A stretch of DNA of 64,000 nt from CAZUDO01 sp964618895 (lineage in GTDB: Bacteria > Desulfobacterota > Binatia > DP-6): contig CAZUDO010000077.1 in NCBI GenBank assembly GCA_964618895.1, positions 31,519 through 95,518 on the forward strand, read 5' to 3'. This document shows positions 17,765 to 26,463 of the stretch, piece after piece (positions within the stretch are counted from its first letter, which is position 1; every line of letters starts with the position of its first letter). The position numbers were made by a program, and so were the translations under genes. Below the pieces are notes generated by a model. The model worked only from the letters and a program-made list of their open reading frames with translations, had not been told where the DNA came from and did no database searches.

Positions 17765-18130
17765 TCAGGCGGTCGCCGCCACGCGCGTGCGTGCGAGGCC
17801 GGCGATCTCGCCGAAGGTTTGCGGGTCGTCGAAGGCCATCGACGCCAGCATCTTGCGATCGACCTCGACCCCGGCCGCCCGCAACCCGGCGATCAACTTG
17901 CTGTACGAGATGCCGCACTGGCGGGCGGCGGCGCTGATCCGGATGATCCACAACGAACGGAAGTCGCGCTTCTTCTGCTTGCGGTCGCGGTACGCATACG
18001 TGAGACCGCGCTCGACGGTCTCACGGGCCTGGCGGTACGTCTTGCGGCGACCGCCGACGTACCCTTTGGCCATCTTCATCGTCTTCTTGTGGCGGCGGCG
18101 CGTCTTGGCGCCGCCCTTGGTGCGTGGCAT
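17765..18130 (-). CDS. rplT: 50S ribosomal protein L20
   Basis: 121-residue ribosomal protein needed early in 50S assembly. The sequence begins MPRTKGGAKTRRRHKK, with GYVGGRRKTYRQARE and RQCGISYSKLIAGL following, all characteristic of L20. In several bacteria L20 represses its own operon by binding the rpmI leader. I saw no clear mimic here. It lies 21 bases after rpmI. Confidence 0.97.
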   Translation of the reverse strand: MPRTKGGAKTRRRHKKTMKMAKGYVGGRRKTYRQARETVERGLTYAYRDRKQKKRDFRSLWIIRISAAARQCGISYSKLIAGLRAAGVEVDRKMLASMAFDDPQTFGEIAGLARTRVAATA

Positions 18131-18151
18131 CGGCGTACTCCTCCCGAAGGC

Positions 18152-18349
18152 TCAGAGATAGGGAATCAGGCGCTTGATGGACTTCTGGTTGGCCTTGTCG
18201 ACCAGGGTCGACTTGCGCAGGTGGCGCTTCTGCTTGCGCGTCTTGCTGGTATTGATGTGGCGCAGGAAGGCGCGCCGGCGCTTCACCTTCCCGCTGCCGG
18301 TCGTCTTGAAGCGCTTGGCGGCGCCCCGGCACGTCTTGATCTTCGGCAT
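18152..18349 (-). CDS. rpmI: 50S ribosomal protein L35
   Basis: 65-residue basic protein starting MPKIKTCRGAAKRFK with TGSGKVKRRRA and the C-terminal KRLIPYL, which are diagnostic of L35. The first residues contain one cysteine (KIKTCRG) where lysine or histidine is more common. It lies between infC and rplT as in most bacteria. Confidence 0.97.
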   Translation of the reverse strand: MPKIKTCRGAAKRFKTTGSGKVKRRRAFLRHINTSKTRKQKRHLRKSTLVDKANQKSIKRLIPYL

Positions 18350-18381
18350 CGCGTCTCCCTCGTCGGTCCTTTATTCGGTCC

Positions 18382-18897
18382 TCATTTCGAGACCAGCATC
18401 ATGGACATGTTGCGCCCTTCCAGGCGCGGCGTCTGCTCGATGGCCGCCACATCCTGCACCTTGTCGGCGATCTTCTCGAGCATGGCCCGCCCCAGCTCCG
18501 GGTGGGTGATGGCGCGGCCGCGGAAGAAGACGGTCACCTTCACCCGGTGCCCCTCGCCGATGAAGTTCCGGATGTGGCCCACCTTGAAGTCGACGTCGTG
18601 CACGCTCGTCTGCGAGCCGACTTTCACTTCCTTCAGGATGGTGGCGGTGGACTTCTTGCGCGACTCCTGCGCCTTCTTCCTCTGCATGTACCGGAACTTG
18701 CCGAAGTCCATGATCCGGCACACCGGCGGATTGGCGGTCGGGGCCACCTCGACCAGGTCGAGCTCGCCCTGCTGCGCCAGGCGGAGCGCGTCGCCCGGCG
18801 TCATCACGCCCAGCTGCGCCCCGTCGGCCCCGATGACCCGCACCTCGCGGGCGCGGATCTGGTTGTTCACCCGGACCTTCTCTTCGATCTTCGCTAT
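18382..18897 (-). CDS. infC: Translation initiation factor IF-3, ATA start
   Basis: 171-residue IF3, which binds the 30S subunit and rejects non-AUG starts and mismatched initiator pairing. Motifs VRVNNQIRARE, LVEVAPTANPPVCRIMDFGKF and the C-terminal KVTVFFRGR are intact. The usual N terminus of the family is recovered only if translation begins at ATA 18897 (IAKIEEKVRVNNQ). That ATA overlaps the thrS stop as ATAG and has GGGAGGTG six bases upstream. The first standard start, GTG 18870, has lost nine N-terminal residues and has no such site. Rare AUU, AUC or AUA starts are known for infC and allow autogenous control by IF3. Confidence 0.93.
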   Translation of the reverse strand: MAKIEEKVRVNNQIRAREVRVIGADGAQLGVMTPGDALRLAQQGELDLVEVAPTANPPVCRIMDFGKFRYMQRKKAQESRKKSTATILKEVKVGSQTSVHDVDFKVGHIRNFIGEGHRVKVTVFFRGRAITHPELGRAMLEKIADKVQDVAAIEQTPRLEGRNMSMMLVSK

Positions 18898-20837
18898 GGG
18901 ACACCTCCCGGCACCCGGGCCGCGGCTGCCGTTTCGCGCACGAACGTGTCGAGCGGCAGCGCGTCCTCGGACGCACCTTCACGACGGGGCGCCACCGTCC
19001 CGGCCGTCGCCTCCCGCTCGCCCACCACGGCGATGACGGGCACCTTGGCGAGCTGGGCCTCGCGGATTTTGTAGCCGAGCTTCTCGTTGCGGAGATCAGC
19101 GTCGGCGCGGAGCCCGCCCGCACGCGCTTCACTCGCCACGCGCGCCGCGTACTCCGCCACCTTCTCGCTGACCGGCAGCACCCGCACCTGCTCGGGCGCC
19201 AGCCAGAGTGGCAGCTTGCCGGCGGTGTGCTCGAGCAGGATGGCGATGAAGCGCTCGAGCGAGCCGAGCACGGCGCGGTGGACCATGGCGGGCGTGGCCT
19301 CGCTCCCCTCCGGCGTGACGTAGGTGAGGCCGAAACGCTCCGGCATGGCGCAGTCGACCTGCACGGTGGCGAGCGTCCAGCTGCGCTCGAGCACGTCGCG
19401 GAAATCGAAGCCGATCTTGGGGCCGTAGAAGGCGCCTTCTCCCGCCAGCACCGTGACCGGGAACCCGCTCTGCTCGAGGGCGGCGCGCAGCGCGCGCTCG
19501 GCGGCGTCCCAGACCTCGACCCGGCCGAGGAACTTCTCCGGACGGGTCTGCAGCGTCACCTCGATACGGTCGAAGCCGAAGGCGCCGTAGACCTCGCGCA
19601 CCATGGCGACGAAGCCGGCGATCTCGCCGTCGAGCTGCGCGGGCGTGCAGTAGATGTGCGCGTCGTCCTGGGCCATGGAGCGCACGCGCGTGAGCCCATT
19701 CAGGGTGCCGGAGGGCTCGAAGCGGTGCAGGCGGCTGAAATCGGCGAAGCGCACCGGCAGATCGCGATAGGAGTGCTTGCGGGTGGCGAACAGGTAGCAG
19801 TGCCCTGGGCAGTTCATCGGCTTGACGCCGTATTCTTCCTCGTCGACCTTGATGAGGAACATGCTCTCCTTGAACAGGTCGTAGTGCCCGGAGGTCTTGT
19901 AGAGGTCGGTCTTGTAGACCAGCGGCGTGATCACCTCGGCGTAGCCGTAGCGCTGGTAGAGCCCGCGGATGTACTGGACGAGCGTGTTGTAAACCACGGC
20001 GCCGCGCGGGTGGAAGAACGGGGCGCCGGGCGCGATCGGGTGGAGCGAGAACAGGTCGAGCGCGGGCCCGATGCGGCGGTGGTCGCGCTGCTTGGCCTCC
20101 TCCACGCGCTTCAGGTACGCGTCGAGGTCTTTTTCGCTCGCCCACGCCGTGCCGTAGATGCGCTGCAGCTGCTCGTTGCGGGCATCGCCGCGCCAGTAGG
20201 CACCGGCCAGGCTGGTCAGCTTGAAGGCCGGGATGCGGCCGGTGGACGGCAGGTGCGGGCCGCGGCACAGGTCGACGAAATCGCCCTGATGGTAGAGGGA
20301 GAGGATGTCCTCGGGCAGGCCGTCGATGATCTCGACCTTGTAGTGCTCGCCGAGGGCGCGGAAGCGCCGCACCGCTTCGGCCTTGGCGACCTCCTCGCGG
20401 CGGATGGGCAGGTCCTCCTTCACGATGGCGCGCATGGTGTCTTCGATGCGCGCCAGGTCCTCGGGCGTGAAGCCCTCGGGACGCTTGAAGTCGTAGTAGA
20501 AGCCGTGCTCGATCACCGGGCCGATGGTGATCCCGGTGGCGGGGAAGAGCCGCTTCACCGCCTGCGCCATGACGTGGGCCGAGGTGTGGCGGATCACCTC
20601 CAACCCGTCGGGCGACTCGGCGGCGACGGTCTCCAGACGGCAGTCGGTCGCCAGCGGCCGCGACAGGTCGAGGATCGCCGCCCGCTCGGCGGTGGTGACG
20701 CGCGCGGCGACGGCGCGCTTCAGGGCCTTGCGGCTGCCGCCGTTCTCGGTGTGGACACGGAGCGCGTCGCCGGCAGGGATCCCCTGGGGCACGTGTAGCG
20801 TGGCGCCGTCCTCGAACGTGACCGTGATCTCCGACAT
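18894..20837 (-). CDS. thrS: Threonine-tRNA ligase
   Basis: 647-residue class II synthetase. Domains in order: N-terminal TGS domain (about 1-60), second additional/editing domain with the HxxxH-type segment RHTSAHVMAQA, catalytic core with the zinc ligand region MNCPGHCYLFATRKHSYRDLP and motif 3, and the anticodon-binding domain (LWLAPEQVRVLPVSEKV). The ATG giving MSEITVTFEDG was taken over an in-frame TTG one codon earlier. It is first in the thrS-infC-rpmI-rplT-pheST block, and tRNA-Val lies just upstream. Confidence 0.97.
   Translation of the reverse strand: MSEITVTFEDGATLHVPQGIPAGDALRVHTENGGSRKALKRAVAARVTTAERAAILDLSRPLATDCRLETVAAESPDGLEVIRHTSAHVMAQAVKRLFPATGITIGPVIEHGFYYDFKRPEGFTPEDLARIEDTMRAIVKEDLPIRREEVAKAEAVRRFRALGEHYKVEIIDGLPEDILSLYHQGDFVDLCRGPHLPSTGRIPAFKLTSLAGAYWRGDARNEQLQRIYGTAWASEKDLDAYLKRVEEAKQRDHRRIGPALDLFSLHPIAPGAPFFHPRGAVVYNTLVQYIRGLYQRYGYAEVITPLVYKTDLYKTSGHYDLFKESMFLIKVDEEEYGVKPMNCPGHCYLFATRKHSYRDLPVRFADFSRLHRFEPSGTLNGLTRVRSMAQDDAHIYCTPAQLDGEIAGFVAMVREVYGAFGFDRIEVTLQTRPEKFLGRVEVWDAAERALRAALEQSGFPVTVLAGEGAFYGPKIGFDFRDVLERSWTLATVQVDCAMPERFGLTYVTPEGSEATPAMVHRAVLGSLERFIAILLEHTAGKLPLWLAPEQVRVLPVSEKVAEYAARVASEARAGGLRADADLRNEKLGYKIREAQLAKVPVIAVVGEREATAGTVAPRREGASEDALPLDTFVRETAAAARVPGGVP
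18902..18909 (-). promoter_or_regulatory. Shine-Dalgarno sequence that fixes the ATA start of infC
   Basis: GGGAGGTG on the minus strand lies within the last codons of thrS. The GGAGG core is six bases before ATA at 18897. No comparable site precedes the GTG at 18870. It is the main evidence for the rare start. Confidence 0.75.
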
Positions 20838-20916
20838 CAAATACAGTGGCGGCGTGGCGGCGCGGTCGACGAGGGCGGGAACACGACGCGGACGAGGGGC
20901 TTCCGCGTCGTCATGA

Positions 20917-20988
20917 TAGGCACGGGCGGGATTGAACCGCCGGCCTCTTCCGTGTCAAGGAAGCGCTCTCCCACTGAGCTACGTGCCT
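20917..20988 (-). tRNA. tRNA-Val (anticodon GAC)
   Basis: 72-base cloverleaf: acceptor AGGCACG/CGTGCCT, D stem GCTC/GAGC, anticodon stem CTTCC/GGAAG with loop TTGACAC (anticodon GAC), T arm GGCGG/CCGCC with TTCAATC. CCA is not encoded. It is 79 bases upstream of thrS on the same strand. Confidence 0.95.
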
Positions 20989-21058
20989 ATTCTCCCTGAG
21001 GAAAAGGAAGGGGCTACCAATCCCCCGGGGGCCTGTCAAGGCGATTCGTCCCTCGACG

Positions 21059-22177
21059 GTGGAACCGGCCGCGGCTACAGTGCGCGCCGTGTCGCGGGGA
21101 CAGCTGTCTGCAGGCTTCTTCTTCGCGGTCTTCCTGTTCCTGCTCTACCAGCTGTACCGCTTCCTGGCGGTGTTCTTCGGGCCACTGATGTGGGCCGCCA
21201 TCCTGGCCCTGACCTTCTATCCCCTCACCGCCCGCCTGGTGCGCGCCTTCGGCCAGCGCCGCTCCCTGGCCTCGTTCACGCTCGTGGTGGCGGTCACGCT
21301 GGTGGCCATCCTGCCGTCGATCTACCTGGGCACGCTCCTGGTGCGGCAGGCGGCGTCGGCCTACACGCGGGTCAACGGGGCCGTCAAGCGCGGGGAGATC
21401 CAGGAGCTGGTCACCTGGGTGCAGGCGACCCGTCTGGGCGGTCTCTGGCTGCGCGCCATGCCGCTCTTCCGCGAGCTGTCGATCGACCTGTCCGACCTGG
21501 TGCTGCGAGCCACCAATTGGGTCTCGAACCAGATCGTCGGCCAGGCGACCGTCCTCGCCCGCAACGTGCTCCTGTCGGTGTTCAACTTCTTCCTCATGCT
21601 GGTCGCCCTGTTCTTCTTCTTCCGCGACGGCGAAGCGATGGCGGCCCGCCTGCGCGATCTCCTGCCCATGGCGCCCGAGCACAAGGACGCCGCCTTCGCG
21701 CGCCTGTACGACACGCTGACGGCGGTGGTGCAGGGCATGGTGGCCACCGCGGTGACGCAGGGCGTACTCGCCGGCCTCGGCTACTGGCTGATCGGCGGCC
21801 TCGATCTCAGCCTCTTCCTCGGCTTCCTGACCGCCGTGTCGTCCTTCCTGCCGCTCGCCGGTCCGGCGCTCATCTGGGCCGGCTCGGCCATCTACCTGGT
21901 GGTCACCGACCACGTCGGGCGCGGCATCGGCCTTGCCCTGTGGGGCGCCCTGGTGGTGAGCACGTCCGACAACTTCGTGAAGCCGCTCGTCATCGGCGGC
22001 CGTGCGCGCCTGCCCACCTTCCCGCTCCTCATCTCGATCCTCGGGGGCCTGGTCACGTACGGGTTCCTGGGCGTGTTCCTCGGGCCGGTGATGCTCGCGC
22101 TGCTGCTGGTGTTCGTCGACATCTACCGCGAGGAGTACCGGGCGGCGGAGGTGCCGCTCGACCGGGCGGCGGGCTGA
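21059..22177 (+). CDS. AI-2E/PerM-family permease
   Basis: 372-residue inner-membrane protein with about eight hydrophobic segments in the AI-2E transporter (UPF0118, YdiK/PerM) pattern: an N-terminal pair, a soluble segment of about 90 residues, then several segments with GVLAGLGYWLIGG, FLPLAGPALIW and LVVSTSDNFVKPLVIGGR, a loop conserved in the family. Members are linked to autoinducer or ion export, but the substrate is unknown. The start is a GTG, and two further GTGs within the next ten codons are alternatives. It is monocistronic and convergent with the DUF983 gene. Confidence 0.85.
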   Translation: MEPAAATVRAVSRGQLSAGFFFAVFLFLLYQLYRFLAVFFGPLMWAAILALTFYPLTARLVRAFGQRRSLASFTLVVAVTLVAILPSIYLGTLLVRQAASAYTRVNGAVKRGEIQELVTWVQATRLGGLWLRAMPLFRELSIDLSDLVLRATNWVSNQIVGQATVLARNVLLSVFNFFLMLVALFFFFRDGEAMAARLRDLLPMAPEHKDAAFARLYDTLTAVVQGMVATAVTQGVLAGLGYWLIGGLDLSLFLGFLTAVSSFLPLAGPALIWAGSAIYLVVTDHVGRGIGLALWGALVVSTSDNFVKPLVIGGRARLPTFPLLISILGGLVTYGFLGVFLGPVMLALLLVFVDIYREEYRAAEVPLDRAAG

Positions 22178-22190
22178 CTGTCGCGGCTCC

Positions 22191-22598
22191 TCAGCGCCGC
22201 GGCGTGCCCCCGCCGTCGAGCGCGCGCGTGACGACGTGGTCGACCGCCAGCCAGACCGCCCGCGCAAGATGGAAGAAGGCCACCGGACAGAGCAGCGCCA
22301 GCCCGATCGCCAGCGCAAGCTGGGTGCGGAGCGAAAGGCCGATCAGGTCGTCCAGCAGCCACGTCCCGCCGAGCGCCACCGCCGCCGTGATCGCATAGTT
22401 GACGTAGATCGCGCCCACGAAGTACCCCGGCTCGCGCTCGAACCGGAAGCCGCACGCCGGACACGCCTCCCGCATCCGGAACCAGCCGGCAAACACGTGC
22501 CCGCCGCCGCAGCGCGGGCAGCGGAGCATCAGCGCCCGCCACGCCACCGTGCGCCCCGGCGCGGGCACGAGCGGCACGCCCCCGGGGCTACTGGACAT
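22191..22598 (-). CDS. DUF983 zinc-ribbon membrane protein
   Basis: 135-residue protein with an N-terminal zinc ribbon (LRCPRCGGG and EACPACGFRFEREPGYF) and two hydrophobic helices. This matches DUF983, a family of unknown function sometimes found near cytochrome oxidase genes. No such neighbours occur here. The ATG at 22598 was chosen because the upstream in-frame extension is Gly/Arg-rich filler. It lies 17 bases downstream of the nitronate monooxygenase stop. Confidence 0.85.
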   Translation of the reverse strand: MSSSPGGVPLVPAPGRTVAWRALMLRCPRCGGGHVFAGWFRMREACPACGFRFEREPGYFVGAIYVNYAITAAVALGGTWLLDDLIGLSLRTQLALAIGLALLCPVAFFHLARAVWLAVDHVVTRALDGGGTPRR

Positions 22599-22615
22599 CG
22601 CCGAGGGCCTTGCGA

Positions 22616-23584
22616 TCACACCGGCCCGGTGCGATCGCGCGCGAACAGCCCCCGCGCCAGGAGCGCCTCCGCCTGCGCGACGATCTCGCGCAGCAGGTCC
22701 CCGGCCGGCTTGATCTGGCGGAAGCTCCCCACGCCCTGCCCCGCCGGAAAGCACGTACGGCCGGGTTCGGCCTCCGGGTTCCAGTAGGCCATCACGTCGC
22801 GCTGGGTGGAGATCATGAGCTGCTCCGGGAAGGGACGCATCTTCTGCGGGTCGGCCTCGTGCTCGGCGATGTACGGATTGCGCAGCGCGCGCAGCGGCTT
22901 CCCCGAGTACGTGCGCGTGCGGATGGTGTCATCCTGCTCCGCCTGCACGAGCGCCTCGCGGTACTGCCGCGCGGCCGTGGCCTCGGGCGTGGCGATGAAG
23001 CGCGTGCCGATGACGGCGCCCTGGGCGCCGAGCGCCAGCGCCGCTACGACGCCGCGACCGTCGACGATGCCGCCCGCGGCCACGACCGGGATCTTCACCG
23101 CGTCGACCACCTGCGGCACGAGCGCCAGCGTGCCGATCTCGCCGGTGTGGCCGCCCGCCTCCGTGCCCTGCGCGGCGACCACGTCGGCGCCCGCCTGCTC
23201 GGCGCGTACGGCGTGCTTCACCTTGCCGGTCATCACCATGATCGTGAGCCCATGGGCCTTCATCTCGCCGACGTGCTTTTCGGGCACGGCGAGGCCGGCC
23301 ACGAAGATCTTCACCTCCTCCTCGTAGAGGACGGGAAGATACGGCACGATCATCTGCGGCAGCGGCGCCAGCAGGTCGACGGCGAAGGGCTTGGTGGTGA
23401 GGGCGCGGGTCTTCCGGATCTCCGCCCGCAGGTCGTCCGGCGACAGGTTGGCGGCGCCCATGATGCCGAGGCCGCCGGCGTTCGACACCGCCGCCACCAG
23501 GGGCGCCATGGACACGCCACCCATGCCCGCCAGGAGAATGGGCACGTCGATGCCGAACAGATCGCAGATGGGCGTGCGCAGCAT
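22616..23584 (-). CDS. Nitronate monooxygenase / enoyl reductase II-like FMN protein
   Basis: 322-residue TIM-barrel flavoprotein of the 2-nitropropane dioxygenase family. Seen are PICDLFGIDVPILLAGMGG, VSNAGGLGIMGAA, GTEAGGHTG with the catalytic-type histidine, VVAAGGIVDGRG and GAVIGTRFIATPEA, which bind FMN. Members oxidise alkyl nitronates, and some act on acyl-CoA. The start at MLRTPICDL was chosen. A longer in-frame start at 23632 would collide with the ATG of the divergent thiolase-like gene. Divergence from an acyl-CoA-type gene hints at acyl-CoA metabolism. Confidence 0.88.
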   Translation of the reverse strand: MLRTPICDLFGIDVPILLAGMGGVSMAPLVAAVSNAGGLGIMGAANLSPDDLRAEIRKTRALTTKPFAVDLLAPLPQMIVPYLPVLYEEEVKIFVAGLAVPEKHVGEMKAHGLTIMVMTGKVKHAVRAEQAGADVVAAQGTEAGGHTGEIGTLALVPQVVDAVKIPVVAAGGIVDGRGVVAALALGAQGAVIGTRFIATPEATAARQYREALVQAEQDDTIRTRTYSGKPLRALRNPYIAEHEADPQKMRPFPEQLMISTQRDVMAYWNPEAEPGRTCFPAGQGVGSFRQIKPAGDLLREIVAQAEALLARGLFARDRTGPV

Positions 23585-23630
23585 GGGCGGCAGGCTTGAC
23601 TCGGGCACGGGTAGCACGCGAGGAAATCCC

Positions 23631-25139
23631 ATGCCAGAGGCCCAGACGATCCGCCCCGTGCTCGTCGGCGGCGGCCAGGTGACCGACCGCCCCGACGACC
23701 CCACCGCGGGGCGCGAGCCGCTCCTCCTGATGGAGGACGCCGCGCGTCTGGCCGCCGACGACGCCGGCGGCGGCGCGCGCCTGCTCGCGGCGATCGACAC
23801 GCTCGCGGTCGCCAACGTGATCGTGCACGACTACGGCGACGCCCCGGGGCTGCTCGCCGAGCGCCTCGGGTGCCACCCGGCGCGCACCATCTACACCACG
23901 CTCGGCGGCAACACGCCGCAGTCGCTGGTGAACCACCTGTGCGACGAGATCGTCGCCGGCCGCACACAGGTGGCGCTCATCGCCGGCGCGGAGGCCTGGT
24001 ACACCATGCGCGTGCGTGCCCGCGCCGGGCTGCCCTGCGACTGGCCGGTGCGCGAGTCGAATGCGCCGCGCTGGGGCGACCCGCGGCCCGGCGTGAGCGA
24101 CTACGAGGCCCGCCACGGCGCCGCCCGCCCGGTCGACAGCTATCCCATGTACGAGAACGCCTTCCGCGCCGCGCGCCGCCTGTCGCTCGCCGACCATCGC
24201 CGCGAGCTGGGGGCCTTCGGCGCGCGCTGCACCGCGATTGCAGCCGCGAACCCGTACGCCTGGTTCCGCGACGGCAAGAGCGCCGAGGAGCTCGTCACCG
24301 TCACCGCCGACAACCGCATGATCGGCTTCCCCTACCCCAAGTGCCTGAACGCCATCCTCGACGTGAACCAGGGCGCGGCGCTGCTGCTCCTGAGCGACGC
24401 CGCCGCGACGCGCCTCGGCATCGCCGCCGACCGCTGGGTGTACCCCTGGGGCGGTGTCGACGTGATCGAGCACTGGTACCTGCAGGACCGTGTCGACTAC
24501 ACCAGTCTCCCCGGCATGCGGCGCGCGGGCGGGGCACTCCTCGACGCACTCGATCTCTCCATCGACCGCATCCGTCACCTGGAGCTCTACAGCTGCTTCC
24601 CGATCGCGACCCGCCTGTCGGCGACCATGCTCGGCCTCGCCCCCGACACGACCCAGCCCTTGACCCTGACCGGCGGGCTGCCGTGGTTCGGCGGCGCCGG
24701 CAACAACTACACCACCCACGCCATCGCCACGCTGCTCGACCGCCTGCGCGCGGAGCGGGACAGCCTGGGGCTGGTGCACGCGCTCGGGTGGATCCTCACC
24801 AAGCATGCGCTCGGCGTCTACGGCGGCACCCCGCCGCCGCACGGCTGGCGACGGGCCGGCGGCGCGCCGCTGCAGGCCGCGGTCGACCGAGAGCCCTCCC
24901 CCACCGTGGTCGAGGACGCGGGCGGCCGCGCCACCATCGAGACCTACACCGTCGCCCACGGACGCGACGGCGCGCCGGAGCGCGGCACGGTGGTCGGGCG
25001 GCTGGCCGACGGCCGCCGCTTCCTCGCCGTGCTGCCCCGCGACCGCAGCGTCCTCGAAGCCATGGAGCGCGACGAGCAGGTGGGGCGCACCGGCAGCGTC
25101 CGGCACGCCGATCGCCTGAACACGTTCGAGCCGGCGTGA
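23631..25139 (+). CDS. Thiolase-like protein type 1 (TLP1), probably not a true thiolase
   Basis: 502-residue thiolase-fold protein with an extra C-terminal OB-like domain (about residues 415-495, from PTVVEDAGGRATIETYTV), as in mycobacterial TLP1. The fold is seen in DTLAVANVIV, IAGAEAWYTMR, ELYSCFPIATRL and GGLPWFGGAGNNY. The usual nucleophile loop (GxCGSG) is replaced by GGNTPQSLVN, so the catalytic cysteine is missing, and the C-terminal CxGxG loop is also changed (ILTKHALGVYGG). Normal thiolysis or condensation is therefore unlikely. Acyl-CoA binding is probable. The start faces the nitronate monooxygenase gene across 46 bases. Confidence 0.85.
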   Translation: MPEAQTIRPVLVGGGQVTDRPDDPTAGREPLLLMEDAARLAADDAGGGARLLAAIDTLAVANVIVHDYGDAPGLLAERLGCHPARTIYTTLGGNTPQSLVNHLCDEIVAGRTQVALIAGAEAWYTMRVRARAGLPCDWPVRESNAPRWGDPRPGVSDYEARHGAARPVDSYPMYENAFRAARRLSLADHRRELGAFGARCTAIAAANPYAWFRDGKSAEELVTVTADNRMIGFPYPKCLNAILDVNQGAALLLLSDAAATRLGIAADRWVYPWGGVDVIEHWYLQDRVDYTSLPGMRRAGGALLDALDLSIDRIRHLELYSCFPIATRLSATMLGLAPDTTQPLTLTGGLPWFGGAGNNYTTHAIATLLDRLRAERDSLGLVHALGWILTKHALGVYGGTPPPHGWRRAGGAPLQAAVDREPSPTVVEDAGGRATIETYTVAHGRDGAPERGTVVGRLADGRRFLAVLPRDRSVLEAMERDEQVGRTGSVRHADRLNTFEPA

Positions 25140-25510
25140 ACGCGATGCACTGGGTCGAACCCGCGACGCGACAGGTGCGTGTCACCACCACCGGCCGGCG
25201 CTCCGGCCGCCGCCATGCCGTCACGCTGTGGTTCGTCGCCCGGGGAGGCGCCGGACCGGTCTACCTGTGGCACTGCCGCGGGCGAACCGATTGGGTCGCC
25301 AACGTACACGCCAGCGGGCGGCTGGAGGTCGATTTCGGTGGCGGGCCGATGGCCGCCCGGGCCGAGCGCGTCGCGGGCGAGGAACGGGACTGGGCCCGGC
25401 ACACGTTCCACCGCAAGTACCTTGGTGCGCGCGTCTTCCAGCTCCTCGGCTGGTCCGGGCGGGCGATCGTCTTCCGGGTCGAGGCAATCACTGCGCCGAC
25501 CGCGACGTAG
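25136..25510 (+). CDS. DUF385/F420-type split-barrel oxidoreductase
   Basis: About 124 residues. RQVRVTTTGRRSGRRHAVTLWF followed by VYLWHCRGRTDWVANV is the signature of the deazaflavin-dependent nitroreductase (Ddn, DUF385) split-barrel family, which binds F420 or a related flavin. The GTG at 25136 overlaps the upstream stop as GTGA. An ATG three codons later is the alternative. Coupling to the thiolase-like gene suggests a common pathway. F420 use is an inference, since no F420 biosynthesis gene is in the window. Confidence 0.82.
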   Translation: MNAMHWVEPATRQVRVTTTGRRSGRRHAVTLWFVARGGAGPVYLWHCRGRTDWVANVHASGRLEVDFGGGPMAARAERVAGEERDWARHTFHRKYLGARVFQLLGWSGRAIVFRVEAITAPTAT

Positions 25511-25529
25511 ACCACCCGCCGGGACGGTG

Positions 25530-26372
25530 TCAGGTCTCGCCCCAGGCGAGCTGCGCCTGCGCCGGGATGCGGAACACGTCCCCGCTCCGGAACGGCGCGA
25601 TGCCCTCGGCCACCCCGCGCGCCACCCGCTCCCGCTCGGCAGCCGTGAGCACCGCCAGATGAGGTGCCAACGGTCCCCCGCCCCCCATGTCGGTCAGCAT
25701 GCCCCAGAACTCGCTCGCGTCACGCGCGAACTGCGACAGCCGGACGCGCTCCTGGTGCACGTCGCGGAACCCCGCCGCGCGCAGCATGGCCGCGAGCTCG
25801 CCGTCGCCGGAGAGGTGGAACACGCCGGGCTCACGCGGATCGGGGTCTGGCATGGGGCGCACCGCGCCGAGCGCCGCCAGCGGGATGGTGATCCAGGGGT
25901 TGGTCTCGGGCGGGGCCCAGGCCGTGATGGCGATCCGCCCGCCCGGCACCAGGGCCTTCCGCACACGCGCCAGCGTGGTCGCCACGTCACGCAGATAGAT
26001 GACGCTCCAGCGACCGAGCACGGCGTCGAACCCGCCCGGCGGCAGGGCCAGCGTGGTCACGTCGGCGGCGCGGAATTCGACGTGGGCCAGGCCGAGCGCC
26101 GCCGCCCGCTCGGTGGCGGTGGCGATCATGTCCTCGCTCAGGTCCACGCCCAGGACGCGTCCGTGCGGCCCGACGAGCACCGCCACCTGCAGCGTGGGAT
26201 CGCCGATCCCGCACCCGAGGTCGAGCACGCGCGTGCCGTCCCCCAGCTGCGCCACCGCCGCCATGCGTAGCGCGACCGGCCACGCGAACGACTGGAACAG
26301 CGGCTCCCACCGCCGCCAGCCGCCGGCGACCGCTTGCCACTCCGCCCGGGCGCTCCCGTGGTCATCCGCCAT
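25530..26372 (-). CDS. Class I SAM-dependent methyltransferase
   Basis: 280-residue methyltransferase. The SAM loop is VLDLGCGIGDPTLQVA near residue 50, followed by VLGVDLSEDMIATA and GRWSVIYLRDV, with LVPGGRIAITAWAPPETNPW as the fifth motif. It resembles the UbiE/Coq5-like group that follows aromatic or polyketide substrates, but no specific substrate can be read. It is convergent with the split-barrel gene and divergent from the hydrolase at 26464. Confidence 0.85.
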   Translation of the reverse strand: MADDHGSARAEWQAVAGGWRRWEPLFQSFAWPVALRMAAVAQLGDGTRVLDLGCGIGDPTLQVAVLVGPHGRVLGVDLSEDMIATATERAAALGLAHVEFRAADVTTLALPPGGFDAVLGRWSVIYLRDVATTLARVRKALVPGGRIAITAWAPPETNPWITIPLAALGAVRPMPDPDPREPGVFHLSGDGELAAMLRAAGFRDVHQERVRLSQFARDASEFWGMLTDMGGGGPLAPHLAVLTAAERERVARGVAEGIAPFRSGDVFRIPAQAQLAWGET

Positions 26373-26463
26373 GCCTCCACTCCTTAGCACCGGCGATGCT
26401 CCCGGAAAACCGGCCCGGCAGCGTGCGCTTGCGTGCGTCCGGTGCGCACGATACGAGCGCCGC

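Noticed and set aside
23585..23632. Longer N terminus for the nitronate monooxygenase starting at 23632
   Set aside because: It would overlap the start codon of the divergent thiolase-like gene, and the added residues precede the usual start of the family.
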